From assembly GCA_026075535.2 (NCBI GenBank), contig AP026538.1:18050337-18114336 (forward strand): 64,000 bases of DNA, in the 5' to 3' direction. Under the pieces are notes generated by a model. The model saw only the letters and a program-made list of their open reading frames with translations, made no database searches and was not told the origin of the DNA. The translations under genes and the position numbers were made by a program. Below, in pieces: positions 12,165-22,785 of the stretch. This DNA comes from Tricholoma matsutake (Eukaryota; Basidiomycota; Agaricomycetes; Agaricales; Tricholomataceae). Position 1 is the stretch's first letter, and each line of letters starts with the position of its first letter.

Positions 12165-12538
12165 TTTACCTTTTCCGGTGCTGAGAGATACAGTTCGGAA
12201 ATAGCTGACTGCCACACAAGCGACAGTTGCTTTCTGGCCAGTGTCAGGATTAATCTACGTCTACTCTCATTGCACATTACTACTGTCTTTGACTAATGAT
12301 TGTTCTCTTCTGTTACGTGCCTGTGTATATCCCTACCGGTGCCAGTCACTACAATGTACTGTTTTAGGATATATTCTTTATGACTTGTAATAACAGCAGT
12401 AATTCAAGTCCTGTACACTATAGTCGTGTGGGCCCATACTGTTTTCCTTTTACTGTCATGGGCCCACCCGATTATTCCATTGAGCATATCATTTGTATGG
12501 GCCCATTTCCCTGTATTATTTTAGGATGGGCCCATACA
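12165..12538 (-). repeat. KDZ right terminal inverted repeat
   Basis: Inverted partner of 3549-3922, with the same spacing of the four GGGCCC cores. Variants of the adjoining module (GGATGCTTATCGCCAC plus an ACCGGTGCC-like word) occur at about 11940, 12600 and, inverted, 3970. Such multiple subterminal repeats commonly act as transposase-binding sites. Confidence 0.85.
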
Positions 12539-12656
12539 CATTTTCGTAGCCCATGGGGTTCTACAATAACTGGTGCCGGTCATTCACTTAGCTCTTGACC
12601 TTGGATGCTTATCGCCACAAGTGACTTTATCACTACTGGCGCCAGTCACTACAATG
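12539..12656. repeat. Extra subterminal module outside the right KDZ repeat
   Basis: This repeats the sequence at about 11905-12020, including the CTTGGATGCTTATCGCCA word and GTCACTACAATGT. It suggests either that the element really ends near 12656 or that an end was duplicated. Confidence 0.55.
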
Positions 12657-13849
12657 TTTATCTTTTCCTACATAGACCAAGGTGCTCCCTAACCTGATTC
12701 CGCACATCCTCCCAGTAAGCCAACAATTTCCTGTCCTTCTGAAGTTGGGCATCATTTTCTCGGACCGTCTCAGTCATCCTTTTCCATGTCGAATGCAGGT
12801 CATCAAAGATCTTCATTATTAATTGTATTTCAGCCAGGTCACCGGCAGCATATGGGACTGGCCGTAGGTCTTGCCAGGTGAACTGGATCTGATGAAACTT
12901 AAGATAAATTACAGGACAACAACATGTTACTCACCTGTGGTCGATGAACCACCAGGAAGTCGTGTTGAGCAAATGGGTATCAGTCGTAGTTCTCCGGATC
13001 GTTCTGTTTACTCCACCTAGAATTGATATAGCTATCGACAATATGGGTGGGGTCATCAGCATCAACCTTCAAGTACCTTTGTATCACTGGAATGTATTCT
13101 AGTTCCAGAAAATCTTTGCACTCAGGATCATTGCGTTCTGAGCACCACAAAGTCCCATCCTGTACCATCTTTATGGTTTCCATGACGAGCGGGGGAGTGT
13201 ATGGAGCACTGCCACCCATAGAGGCATAAATTCTGGTGGCCATCAAGAATTCCTTCTAAGTTGGTATTGGTGATCAGATAATTGGCAATCACAATATGTT
13301 CACTTACAGTCTCGAAAAATAGGCCAGACACCCATCCCAACCATGACTCTTCATAGTCTTCATTGTTATCTACCGCAAGGATCCATGCAGTGATTGCAGC
13401 ACGGAGATGTGACGTTCCATACAACAGCACTTCCTGCCCATGTGCTAGATCATTCCGTGCTGTAGTAGTCCCATAGTACCCTCTCGAATGCTGAGATCAT
13501 GAGCTACCTGTTGAGCAGCAATGGCCTGCTCATGGAACTCAGTAGGTTTGACTGTAGGGTGAGGGTTCTCTAGGAAATCGGTGTTCCTCTGATGCTCGAC
13601 TTCTATTTGATTCAATGTGGTAGTGAATTCGCCAGCAGTAACAGGGTCAGGTTTATATGGCCAGCGAGGCACGGATTTGAGGTTTGTATAGCAGGATAAC
13701 ATAACTTCAATGCAGTTGTAGATACAGAATGTTTGGACAATTAAGTAATCAATGGACAAAATTATCATCGGCGCCGGGAACAAGCACCAATGATAAGTCC
13801 ATATGGGCTGATGTCTATAGGAAAACCAGTGGTGGGCCAATACGATCAT
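12657..13849 (-). pseudogene. Unrecognised spliced gene next to the KDZ element
   Basis: The front exon (13849-13445) encodes a segment ending in IREGTMGLLQ. A second frame continues as ARNDLAHGQEVLLYGTSHLR and AITAWILAVDNNEDYEES. A GTAAGT to AACTTAG intron (about 13249-13300) joins to MATRIYASMGGSAPYTPP and onward. An in-frame TGA at 12980-12982 sits in YD-TGA-YPFAQHDFLVVH, probably a former Arg. A further intron (GTGAGTAAC to TTTCATCAG) leads to a last exon with IQFTWQDLRPVPYAAGDLAE, ending in TAA at about 12657. The ending abuts the KDZ subterminal module, so the natural C-terminus may be lost. I do not recognise the family. The position suggests a KDZ-associated or captured gene. Confidence 0.5.
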
Positions 13850-14297
13850 TCCCTGTCAAATGGAATCATTGCATGGGCCCATGTATATGTGGTAAGTAGT
13901 TCAAACTCTTAATTACACCCTCTGTCAAGTCAGTAAAATTGTGCGCTCATACCTCTGGATTCTGGCCCCAACATTGGGACATTCGTTTATATCTAACCAT
14001 AATCTATAGCAGGACATCACATCGGTGTCTAAAACAATTGGCTAGTGTGGCATGTCCCGGCGCCGCATGCATCCAACCATATCTGCCATGACCCGATGCT
14101 GTATGGATCCAACCGCCGATACCTGCTGACCTGCTGCTGCACTTTGTCCTACCAAACCTACAATGATCATGGGCACCGGGAACCAGCACCAACAATATGT
14201 CCGTATAGGCCGATGGCTATAAGAAAACCAGTGGTGGGCCAATACGATTGTGCAGTATCACATGCATTGCATGGGCCCATGTATATGTGGTAACATG
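13768..14297. repeat. Direct duplication of ~130 bp with TGGGCCCA palindromes
   Basis: 13768-13896 and 14168-14297 share CCGGGAAC, AAAACCAGTGGTGGGCCAA and GCATGGGCCCATGTATATG in the same order, about 400 bp apart. Three more GGGCCC palindromes lie at 14378-14440. The same palindrome marks the KDZ inverted repeats, so this may be the edge of a related element. Confidence 0.75.
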
Positions 14298-15095
14298 TAG
14301 TAAAATGATGACCGTGCTAGCTGGCGCCGTGATTCAGATGTTGCTGCAGCTGAGAATTCTTCAGTGAAGCTGTATACTGGGCCCACATGGATGCATCACA
14401 CCCTGGGCCCACACAAGTCTTTCCTGATGTGGGCCCAATCCGCTACTGACGGATCTATTGTCGTTTTGCAGAAATCCACTGAACAGATATACCATTGTTT
14501 TTTACTGAACAGTGTGAAACATTAGCAAATGGTCCATGCACATTTTCCGGGTATATAACCCCTTTCACAATACACCACTAGACCCTAGGCTATGCCCTAC
14601 TTCATTCCTTTTAAATATGTATAGCTAGTGATGTAATAGTTTAGATTTCAAGTTTCCAGAGGTTTCCATTCTGGATCATTCAGAGAGGTTTCTGGAGAAA
14701 TGGACCTGCATTTTCAAGTGCTCAACTTTCCATGTTTCTGCTGGTTTTCGGTGGTTGCTCAAGTTGAGCAACCTCTGGAAACTGAAATACAGGATTACTG
14801 ATGCTGAACCTATGGTTCGGTCCAAAGTTCAGCGAGGTGGCTGACTCAACTGAACCTGAAGTTCGGTCCTACGTTCACAAAAAACCTTGGAGAACCAGAC
14901 TGAACTGAACCGCGGCAGCACTAACAGTAACAGTAATATGTATTTGTAGTCCAACAGTCTCTTTCGGTATATAGTAGTAACTGTTCCCTTCTTATTATAT
15001 TGGGGTTCCTCGACTCTCGAGGTGGCCCTCGTTTTTACCCTGTTCAACCTCACATCCTTTACCTTGAGCGAGGTTGATATCTATCACGGCAATGT

Positions 15096-15163
15096 CTCCG
15101 ATACTTATCATGTCACTGGCGATGTTTCCGATACTTATCATGTCGATGTTCCGATACTTATCC
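15096..15163. repeat. Three copies of CCGATACTTATC
   Basis: CCGATACTTATCATGTC occurs twice and a third time shortened, spaced by ~30 and ~22 bp. Confidence 0.85.
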
Positions 15164-16020
15164 CACGGTGTTTCGGATTTTCAGTTTCGTAATCTGACTT
15201 GTACGCCACTCATCCTGAGTCAGAGAAAATGACGTTTACATAGTGATTCGTCCCCCCGATCATAAGGGTAGCATATTCTGCTGAGTGTGGACTTTGTTAC
15301 GCTGTGACTAGCATCTTTTTGAATGGAATGTTGACAGCTGTCCAGGGGCCTATGTATACCATTCATTTCGGATCGAGGGGAAAACCGTGCTGACCGATAA
15401 AACCTTATGTAAACATCATTTGGTTGGCTGTGGAATTCTGGACATGCTTTTATGGACATTGTCACCAACGGTGGGCGAGCAACCATACACAGAGTGCACA
15501 GTGATACACTCCCCCCTTGCTAATGGAACTTCAATACAATTACAAGGATGTAGAACTAATTCATTCTTTTCAAATGCTTTTAAACCGATGTCATAAGATC
15601 TATGTAGTAATGCTAGGCTTTGTGTACATGTGGTAGAAGACCTCGTTGACATCGTTGGGAACGACGACAACATACAGCGGGAACTTGTGTCCACTGGTCA
15701 TCATCGATTCATCGATCTTCGTCGGGATTTCAATGAGATCCACCTTGGCACCTGATTGATATATTTACAGTCACCAGATGATGTCATCAACGAGTTCAAT
15801 CACATCACAGGATCGTTTACCAGGCAGGCAGGAGGAGACGATGATAATGGGGATGGACGGATGCCTTCTCGTAATTGAGATTGAGATTGCAAAGCTATTT
15901 GATTTCACGAAGAAGTCCTGGATCCCATCACATGAACGTAGCGCATCTCGGATCTAGACGAGGAATTAGAGCTCTAACTTCATCATGTTTAAACTTTAGC
16001 ATACTACGTAGTGTTACATT

Positions 16021-16042
16021 CGCCGCCGCCGCCGCCGCCGCC
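16021..16042. repeat. (CGC)n microsatellite
   Basis: Seven uninterrupted CGC units. Survival of so dense a CpG run argues that this stretch is not subject to the CpG decay seen in the transposons. Confidence 0.95.
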
Positions 16043-16590
16043 CATCACATCAGCGGCTTAGGTAATGGGAGCTGTCACGGTTGTTTGCAGTCGCTCCAGA
16101 CGACTCTCCTGACTGTCACGACTAGTCACTGACTGGCACAACACTGAGAGCTGGAGCTGAGAAAGGTCCGATATCTATCTTTGGAACACATGTGGGGGAG
16201 CTCGTGCTCGACGTTGGCGGCGACGAGCACGCATATTACAGACACGACGGAGGCAGCGGGTCGGAGGCGGGAATTGATGGAGGACGGCATTGTTGTGTGA
16301 TATCACAAAATATCTAACTTTAGAACATATCTTTTCTAGGAGGTATACTATTCAGTGTCTGAGGTGACACTGAACACTGGTTCAACCGCTGAATCTGTCT
16401 ACAGTAGCTAAATCAAGCTAATTAGTAAGGAAACAAGCACCTCGGCTCCCTTTATTAAGTTAAAGGATGGAGATAATCCTTCTCGAATACGACAGCGTTG
16501 GGGAAAAAGCCGGGCGAGCGGATTATGTGATTTTGCTGATGTAGTCCCCCAAGGGCCAAGGCCACAGTTGAACTATACCGTTAGAAAACG

Positions 16591-16598
16591 TATAAATA
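16591..16598 (+). promoter_or_regulatory. TATA box of the small secreted protein gene
   Basis: TATAAATA lies 174 bp upstream of the ATG. A CT-rich leader, including an 8-9 T run and CTCTTTCAG just before the start region, follows. The latter could be a 3' splice site of a leader intron. Confidence 0.6.
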
Positions 16599-16764
16599 CT
16601 TGTCCTTCTAGAGGTTTTTTAATCAGTTCCTCTTCTTACTTGCGATCAGGTTAGCATCGGGGCCCTTCTCTCCAAGCCTCTTCTTCATCATCTCGTTGTA
16701 TAACCTTTAACTCATCCTCGTTTTTTTTTCGCTCTTTCAGAAGCTATCCAACCCGCCAGTCATA

Positions 16765-17147
16765 ATGCAATTCAAGTTCGCCTTCATTACCACTGCTCTT
16801 CTTGTTTCCGCCTCTCCGGCGATGTCGGCCACAGTCCAATGGTTCGCCGGCGCTGATTGCACCGGCTCTGTCATTGCCACCAGCAACAATGCCGAAACTG
16901 TATCATGTATCTGGCTCACAAATGGTGGTTCGGCGAGGTCAATCTCATACTCAGGCACCAATTCGATCCAGTTCTTCATTTCTGGCGGTGGCCACGATCG
17001 TTGCACTAATGGCTCGCAATTGACCCGTAGTGGGTCTGGATGTGCAACTGCTCCTAACGGGTAAGTTCTCTGACTGAACATTGATTGATGTGGTGAACTA
17101 ATGATGTCGGTTGTAGCGTCAACTGGGAGAGTGTCTCGGTGCATTAA
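16765..17147 (+). CDS. Small secreted cysteine-containing protein (two exons, intact)
   Basis: A 108-residue predicted secreted protein. Residues 1-22 are a typical signal peptide (Lys near the start, hydrophobic FITTALLVSASPA, then a likely cleavage after A-x-A-like MSA). The mature part has four cysteines in the contexts ADCTGS, VSCIW, DRCTNG and SGCATAP, and the repeated-looking SISYSGTNSIQFF. Exon 1 is 16765-17060. A 56 nt intron (GTAAGT to TTGTAG, 17061-17116) follows, and exon 2 ends at TAA 17145-17147. I recognise the pattern (WF-G-x-CTGS ... GGSA-SISYSG ... GSGCATAP) as a multi-copy family of basidiomycete small secreted proteins of unknown role. Codons are intact and CpG-rich, unlike the neighbours. 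It is the only host-like gene in the window without visible damage. Confidence 0.88.
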
Positions 17148-17239
17148 ATCTTTAGTGCTAGTAGCCACAGGGTTTTTGATATGTAAATCAATGTGGACAC
17201 TGTATTCACTTGTAAACACTCAAGGGATTTGTACAGTCA

Positions 17240-17245
17240 AATAAA
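17240..17245 (+). terminator. Possible polyadenylation signal
   Basis: AATAAA 93 bp after the stop codon of the secreted-protein gene, followed by a T-rich stretch. Confidence 0.45.
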
Positions 17246-17249
17246 CTTG

Positions 17250-18536
17250 TTTTTGTTATGAACCGTTCACATTTCAGAGCTGGAAGCCTGGACTTCAACC
17301 TCAACCAGGGATTTGGTGAGGGTATAGGTGCATACGCCCTCATTAGTGTTGCCGCCCCTCGGCTCAGGGATGAGAGCTGACAAATTGGATTTGGAGTCGA
17401 CTCCTGAGCTGATTTAAAGTGGCTCAATATAGGCAAAGGGGGCAGCTCCGAGCTGGCCGGGCTGCGTGGTCCCTTCCGAATTCGGCAATGGATTGAGTTT
17501 GACCTCGCCGTCCGTTGTTGTTCCGAGTTCTCAACTAATCGTCCAAGATGAGTATGGATCGTGAGATGTGGGAGGGAGACAAAGGGTAAATAGGGAAATG
17601 CACGACTCCGTGAGGAGGCGGTGCATAGCACCAGCCATCCCAACGGGTCTGCAGGCACGTATTTCGAGCGTGGATCCCTACAACAAAACTGGTGTGCTAA
17701 TGTACATGATGTGGCATCATAGCAATGATGCGTCAAAAACTCTCTGTTGATTAAATCCCAGTGGGAACAATGAATCAACAGAAAGCAAAGCTACCAGCTG
17801 CTGCCAAGTAGGTGGACTCGAAACAACACCTAGGATGCGGGTGGGCGGGAGTATGAAAATAGAGGCTCGCTGGCTTGAAACTCTACAAGTCCGGAGGACC
17901 GGAATGTGCGGATTTGATGCGGATCGCTTGCACGGGGACAGCCGCTTTCAGAAACCGGGGAAGGAGGTGTCACAGTCCAGGCCGATCATCGCACTGTAAG
18001 ATTAGACTACTATAAAAAACATTCTAAAGACGATTTATTGAGATTCGGATCCGAGTTATTGTCAATCTGATGTCTCATCGGATCCAAACCGGATCATCCG
18101 ATCTATTCGTGCGGCGTTTGCCGAAGAAATCTATTTTTATTTTTGTCCGATCAGTTTTCCCAAGCTCCACTCTTTTTCTTGGCTCGTCGACAGGGAGTCG
18201 GTCATGCACCAACCACCCGACATGGTAGTCGAGGCTGGTGTGATGTACTTTTTTTTTTTTTGGCTCGTGACTCTTTTATTACACGTGTCTTTATTTGGGT
18301 TGCGCCTGCTATTGGAGCGCAGACCTCAGGCTGTTGTGACACACCCTCCTTTTCTTGGTCTCATTGCTTGCTCTGGTCAATTGTCATGACCGATTACAAT
18401 CCAGTGGTATTTTTTGTTTACCCCGAACTTTTCCTTGTGTGTGTTTAACTTTCGGTAGCTCACCAGGGTGAGGAGGTAGCACGTGCATAAGTTGTCGCGG
18501 AATGAGATGCTCTGAAACGGCAGTCGATCTGTAAGG
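17250..18536. other. Region without recognised gene
   Basis: The longest open frame (17206-17778, minus, 190 codons) has no recognisable domain and unusual composition, and I do not support it. A 12-13 T run sits near 18248. Confidence 0.4.
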
Positions 18537-18541
18537 TGTGC

Positions 18542-18986
18542 TGTTGGAATACCAAGCGTGACTCGCCCGAATAGGTAGCCCCACCTACCCGCTTTTTTAT
18601 TTGCTTTTCCGGATCTTATTGTGCAGCTATGCACCACTATGCCGACTCCATGGTATGTTTGCATTACTTGCAAATTCCTTTCATATTACTACATTGCTAT
18701 TGCTCTCGTCGAGAGCCTTTCCTTTTGTTATCTCATTGTAGTTTAGCTTACTTTACTATTTGCTACAAGTACTGCTGCGTGGACTCGTCTCCCCTCAGTC
18801 ATTTGGCTATTGCTCGCACATACAAACACTGAGGTGAGATCATTACTTACTATGCTTATCTTTTCGTACTCACCGTTGTACTTCTAGCTCTATTATTAGG
18901 TGAATATACTTAGTCATTTGGCGATCGCTCGCGCGTACAAACACTGAGCTCTATTATTAGTATGGCTTAGTTCTACATTCATTACA
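18542..18986 (+). repeat. Solo copia-type LTR (445 bp) containing an intron/intronless tandem duplication
   Basis: Starts TGTTGG, ends ATTACA, and is flanked by the perfect 5-bp duplication TGTGC (18537-18541 and 18987-18991). Near its 3' end a 37 bp segment ending ACTGAG (18797-18833) is followed by a GTGAG...TTCTAG stretch of 54 nt (18834-18887) and the 12-mer CTCTATTATTAG. A second copy of the segment (18912-18948) is joined directly to that 12-mer. The LTR at 47385-48046 has the same layout. Confidence 0.9.
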
Positions 18987-18991
18987 TGTGC

Positions 18992-20580
18992 GGCATGTGG
19001 TTACTGGGATCCGAGCAAGTTGGAGAGAAGGGGATGGACCTGGCAGATACTCAATTGCTGTCAATTTCGGAGGGAACTGTTTCGAGGGGAAGACCAATGA
19101 CACAGGGCATAGCATTTAGAGTATAGAGGCAAAGGGAGCAAGGATTAAGTGTCAGATGAGTTGTGAGTGGTAGTAAGAGAGATAGTGACTCACCTGTTCT
19201 CCTGTGCTTTCCTCTGCTGGATGCACATGGTAAATGGGTATTGGAGTCCCTAGATACACTATACAATGTTTACACAAGGTTCTAAGATGGTCAATAAAGT
19301 CAAAAAAGTGAACATTGGCTCAGGAGGGGGAATACGTACTGGGAAATATCCATGGGCCCAAAACATTTGCTTTCTTCGATTCCTAGCCTGTTGCTCAATG
19401 GGAATAAAGATATGTACACACAATGGCAGGGGAGAGAGGCTCCAGCCCATCAGGGCATGGGTCTCCCATCAACAAAGGTGAATTTGACTCACCATGTCTT
19501 CCCTGTCATCCATATCATTAAATGCTTATATACAGAGCATATTGTAGTCCATTCTCTCTAAGAAACAGCTTAGATATAATCTATATGGTCAAAGCCTAGT
19601 CCAGGAAGGTAGGTTTATCAGATACTCACCTATTTCTTTATTACTGTCTTCTAGCAGTTCCATCCCATTAATAGATGGCATGCACAAATGAAATGGGGTA
19701 CTTTGAGCCATATTAACACCTCATGAGGATAAATTAGCCTGGGGAAGACATGTGGTAGGTTGAGATGTAGTGAGGTAGGTATAGTCACTTATCCAAGGCC
19801 TGTATGCCAGAACCTGCCACTTTTGTTGGAAATGGGTTATGGATATAGTAGATAACTCAAGTAGATAAGAATGAGAATGAACTTGAAATGAGAGGGAGAT
19901 GATGGTACAAGGATGAGTGATCAATTGTCTCAATGGGTAACAGTCAATGGGTTATTACATCACCGTGACTATGTATTCCTGTGTATGACTTGCTTTCCCT
20001 ACAACTTTCCATTGACATTCAGACAGACACTCGTAGTAGATAATGCTTACTTTCATTAGAGCATGTCCATAAAGCAGGAGAGGCTGTAGCATGTACCAGA
20101 GAATGAGTTGAATCATGTGTTCCTAAAGAGGCAATAATTTGAGAACAACACAATGTGCTGTTGATTGGACAGCTGGGGTTAATAGAGGAGTGTATATTGC
20201 ATAGAATGCCAAAAGTCCAAAGGAAAACCATAGAGGGATGGACATGAAATGCTCAAATGAGTGTTGATAGATGGATGATCAGGAGTTCATGATTAGAGGC
20301 ATATTGGTGTACCTGCCTGATCAACTACTCTGACTGCATGCATCTAGCACTGTATAGGGCTGTGCATTGACAGATACATGGTGCTGTCTGATGGTCACAG
20401 CACAGCACCCCCAATAATGCATAGCTAGGCTAGATCTCAAAAAACCCCAGTTTTGCAATTTTTGTCCAGAAAGGTTTCCACTGTTTTTGTCTGGATTAGA
20501 TTAGTATCAGTACTTGATAGCTAGGCATTAAAAATAGAATTTTAGCAGAATGAGGAACTACAATTAATTGTTCATCCCAT
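18992..20580. other. Region without recognised gene
   Basis: No open frame above 72 codons and no recognised family. It lies downstream of the Plavaka transposase and may be the 3' flank of that element. Confidence 0.4.
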
Positions 20581-22785
20581 CCTTGTCTCCACAGGACTGC
20601 GGCTTGCATTTATGAAACAATTGCATGGCTTCCTTGAACTTCCCTTCACCCAAAAGGTTGAATAGAAATCATTCAGCATCTTCCTGACCAAGCTCATTGA
20701 GTTGAGAATTTGACAGTTGGAGGGATGGTAATAGATGTGTGGCCTGTAAAATGCCAGAGAATGAACTTGTCATGCTGAACTATCTTCTCCTTCCTATCAA
20801 GCCAGAGAGTCATTTGTGGATATTCATCATTATGGTTTGTAGCTCAGTAAGCGTCTTTTGCCATGTCAATGTGTAAGCGCTCTGTGTATTCAAAGTCCCT
20901 GATAGACACAATGAAATGATTATGACCTTCAAGCTTTGGAAGTTGAAAGTAGTCCCTGATTTCAAGGTCAACAAAAATAGTTTTGGTGGCATGAAAGGAG
21001 TTGAGAGTGGCTTGCATATTGGAGAGTGTTTCCTCACTGTGTTCAGGATATCGTGCAAGATAGAGAAAATCAAGAAATGCACAAATGCATGCAACAAGTC
21101 TTCTGTGTTCCATGCCATTTGGCAATGGCAGGTCAATGATCAATCCAAGCAGGAATTGTGACATCTCCTCATGCTCTTGTCCAGTGACTTGTGTCAAGGT
21201 GCTGATACCCTTCATGAAAACACAGATATTGTGATTGGGAGGTAGTCAGCAACATTGTGCATCAATTTCAATGGTTCCATATGCAGAGATTATCCATGAC
21301 TTGAGATGCTTCAGAATGCCTTGGTAAAGCTGATGAAGTATGTCTGGGGTTATCAATAGGGAAATGCATGGGTTTTACCCATGGGTTTCCCATGCTTTTA
21401 TTTCCTAATTTATTCAATGAGTTTTGCATGAAAAATCATGAAAAAATGATTTTCTGGAAGTGTTTTGTTGGCTCTTTGTGATCCAGCACATAAAACAATA
21501 TTTGGGTGACATTTCTCATGTGTCAAGGATGAAAATATATTATTTTGTCCATGGTATCACAAGCACCCAATGAATAGCTACCAGAAAATCATTTTTTTGT
21601 GATTTTTCAAGCAAAACTCATCAGATAAATTAGGAAATAACACTGTGGGAAACCCATGGGTAAAACCTGTGCATTTCCTTAGTTATCACTCAAAAGATAT
21701 TGGAATATGGAAGCTTTTCCCAGAAAGGCTGGAAGACAGGTTTAATACCAGCCTCCTTGCAAGCATGATGGAAGCATGGTATGTCATTGATGAGAGACAA
21801 GGCATCAAGAATCTGTTCCAGGTCTTGGAATGGATACACATTCTCACTTTCTTCTCCCACTTTGTGTCTCAGGATTGGACACTTTGGACATTCTCCATTT
21901 TTGCAGCAGCATACAAGAACTTGCTCAGGGTAATTGCAAATGTAGCATGCCAAAAGAGGATGACAGTGATAAGACACTCCTTCTCCTGTAAAGAGGACTT
22001 TCCCCAAAGTACTGGCTTCTTGTAATGGGGCAGTAATTATATCCATTGCCACATGAAAGACAGTGCCTTTGCTTGGCACAATTTGTGATATGCTCGAGAT
22101 TGGTGGTGGGGAGATATCCAAGGAGGACATATGCATGACAGGAAGGTTTATAATGGATCTCCTTAGGTATATTTCCAATTATAAGATACACAGGATAAGC
22201 ACTTTTGTTATGAAAAATCATCACTTGAGTCTTGTCAGTGGATATCAGAAGTGGGACAATTGTTCCTCCAGGCAATTCTTTATCAAGTGAAGTCTAACTT
22301 AATGATTCAGGCAAACAATCAGCGAGAGTTATTATGATATAAACCTGAGTTGACCACCACCAATTCACCATATGCATTTCACCATACCTTTGTATTGTCT
22401 TATCTGGATCTAGATAATGGCACTCTGGTGCAGTCTTCAAGTGTTGCAAGAATCCAGGGTCCCCAAAAAGCCCATGGACACATGTGACAACATCTTGGAA
22501 ATAAACATCAAATGCCTGACCATCAACTACTTCTCAGCATTTGAATGGTGGACAACCAGGCAACTTCTTATCAATGATGTTGTCGAGCTCTTGAGTATTG
22601 GAGTAAGAGAGGCCAAGTTTCTTGACAATCTGATCAAACTTCCTTCTCAGCACAGCCATTTGAGAATCTCACGAGATCAACATACACCTGTTATTTTGAG
22701 CAATTCTGAAAACACTGTTGAACTTGGCCCTCAAAGTTTTGCCCAGTGAGCAAATCCCCAGTCAATCTCCAATTAGAATAGAGCA
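20580..22785 (-). pseudogene. Plavaka-family transposase, split by a MITE
   Basis: Landmarks in order on the minus strand: DWGFAHWAKL; PPFKC-TGA-EVV; YGEMHMVNWWWSTQ, ending at a 46-50 nt intron (GTTTAT to GTTAG); KELPGGTIVPLLISTDKTQ; YPVYLIIGNIPKEI; YICNYPEQVLVCCCKNGECP; EKLPYSNIF; PDILHQLYQGILKH; FMKGISTLTQVTGQEHEEM; LLDF/LDFLYLA-x-YP; FVDLEIRDYFQLPKLEGH; and TERLHIDMAKDAY followed by TGA (20844-20846). The frame then resumes as ATNHNDEYPQMTLWLDRKEK. This is the Plavaka architecture, a basidiomycete DNA transposase family. TGA codons at 22731, 22534 and 20844 sit at family Arg positions. One frame change lies near 22,000, and the N-terminus is lost where Gypsy sequence begins at about 22786. 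Confidence 0.88.
21357..21681. mobile_element. hAT-type MITE inserted in the Plavaka gene
   Basis: 325 bp with ~100 bp inverted repeats beginning TAGGGAAATGCA and TAAGGAAATGCA (outer ends). It is flanked by GTTATCAA / GTTATCAC, an 8-bp duplication with one mismatch. Removing it with one flank rejoins the Plavaka frame between the NIF and PDILHQLYQG motifs. No coding capacity. Confidence 0.92.

Larger units (their letters stand above)
3549..12538. mobile_element. KDZ-type DNA transposon with long terminal inverted repeats
   Basis: The segment is bounded by ~370 bp inverted repeats (3549-3922 and 12165-12538). It encloses a spliced KDZ transposase (7899-11514) and a second spliced gene (4281-6817), both on the minus strand. 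KDZ elements (Kyakuja-Dileera-Zisupton) are known large DNA transposons of basidiomycetes that often carry extra genes. The true outer ends are uncertain, because further subterminal modules occur outside the right repeat (12539-12656). I could not find a matching target-site duplication. A 426 bp solo LTR is inserted in the transposase. Confidence 0.8.
14300..16560. other. Region without recognised gene, CpG-richer than its surroundings
   Basis: Short minus-strand open frames at 15220-15694 have no family resemblance. A triple repeat and a CGC microsatellite are annotated separately. CpG dinucleotides are visibly more frequent from about 15 kb to 19 kb than in the flanking transposons. Confidence 0.5.

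Noticed and set aside
16737..17219. 160-codon minus-strand open frame over the secreted-protein gene
   Set aside because: It is a shadow of the plus-strand gene, with no signal or domain of its own.
17206..17778. 190-codon minus-strand open frame
   Set aside because: No domain, no splice context, and composition unlike a folded protein.
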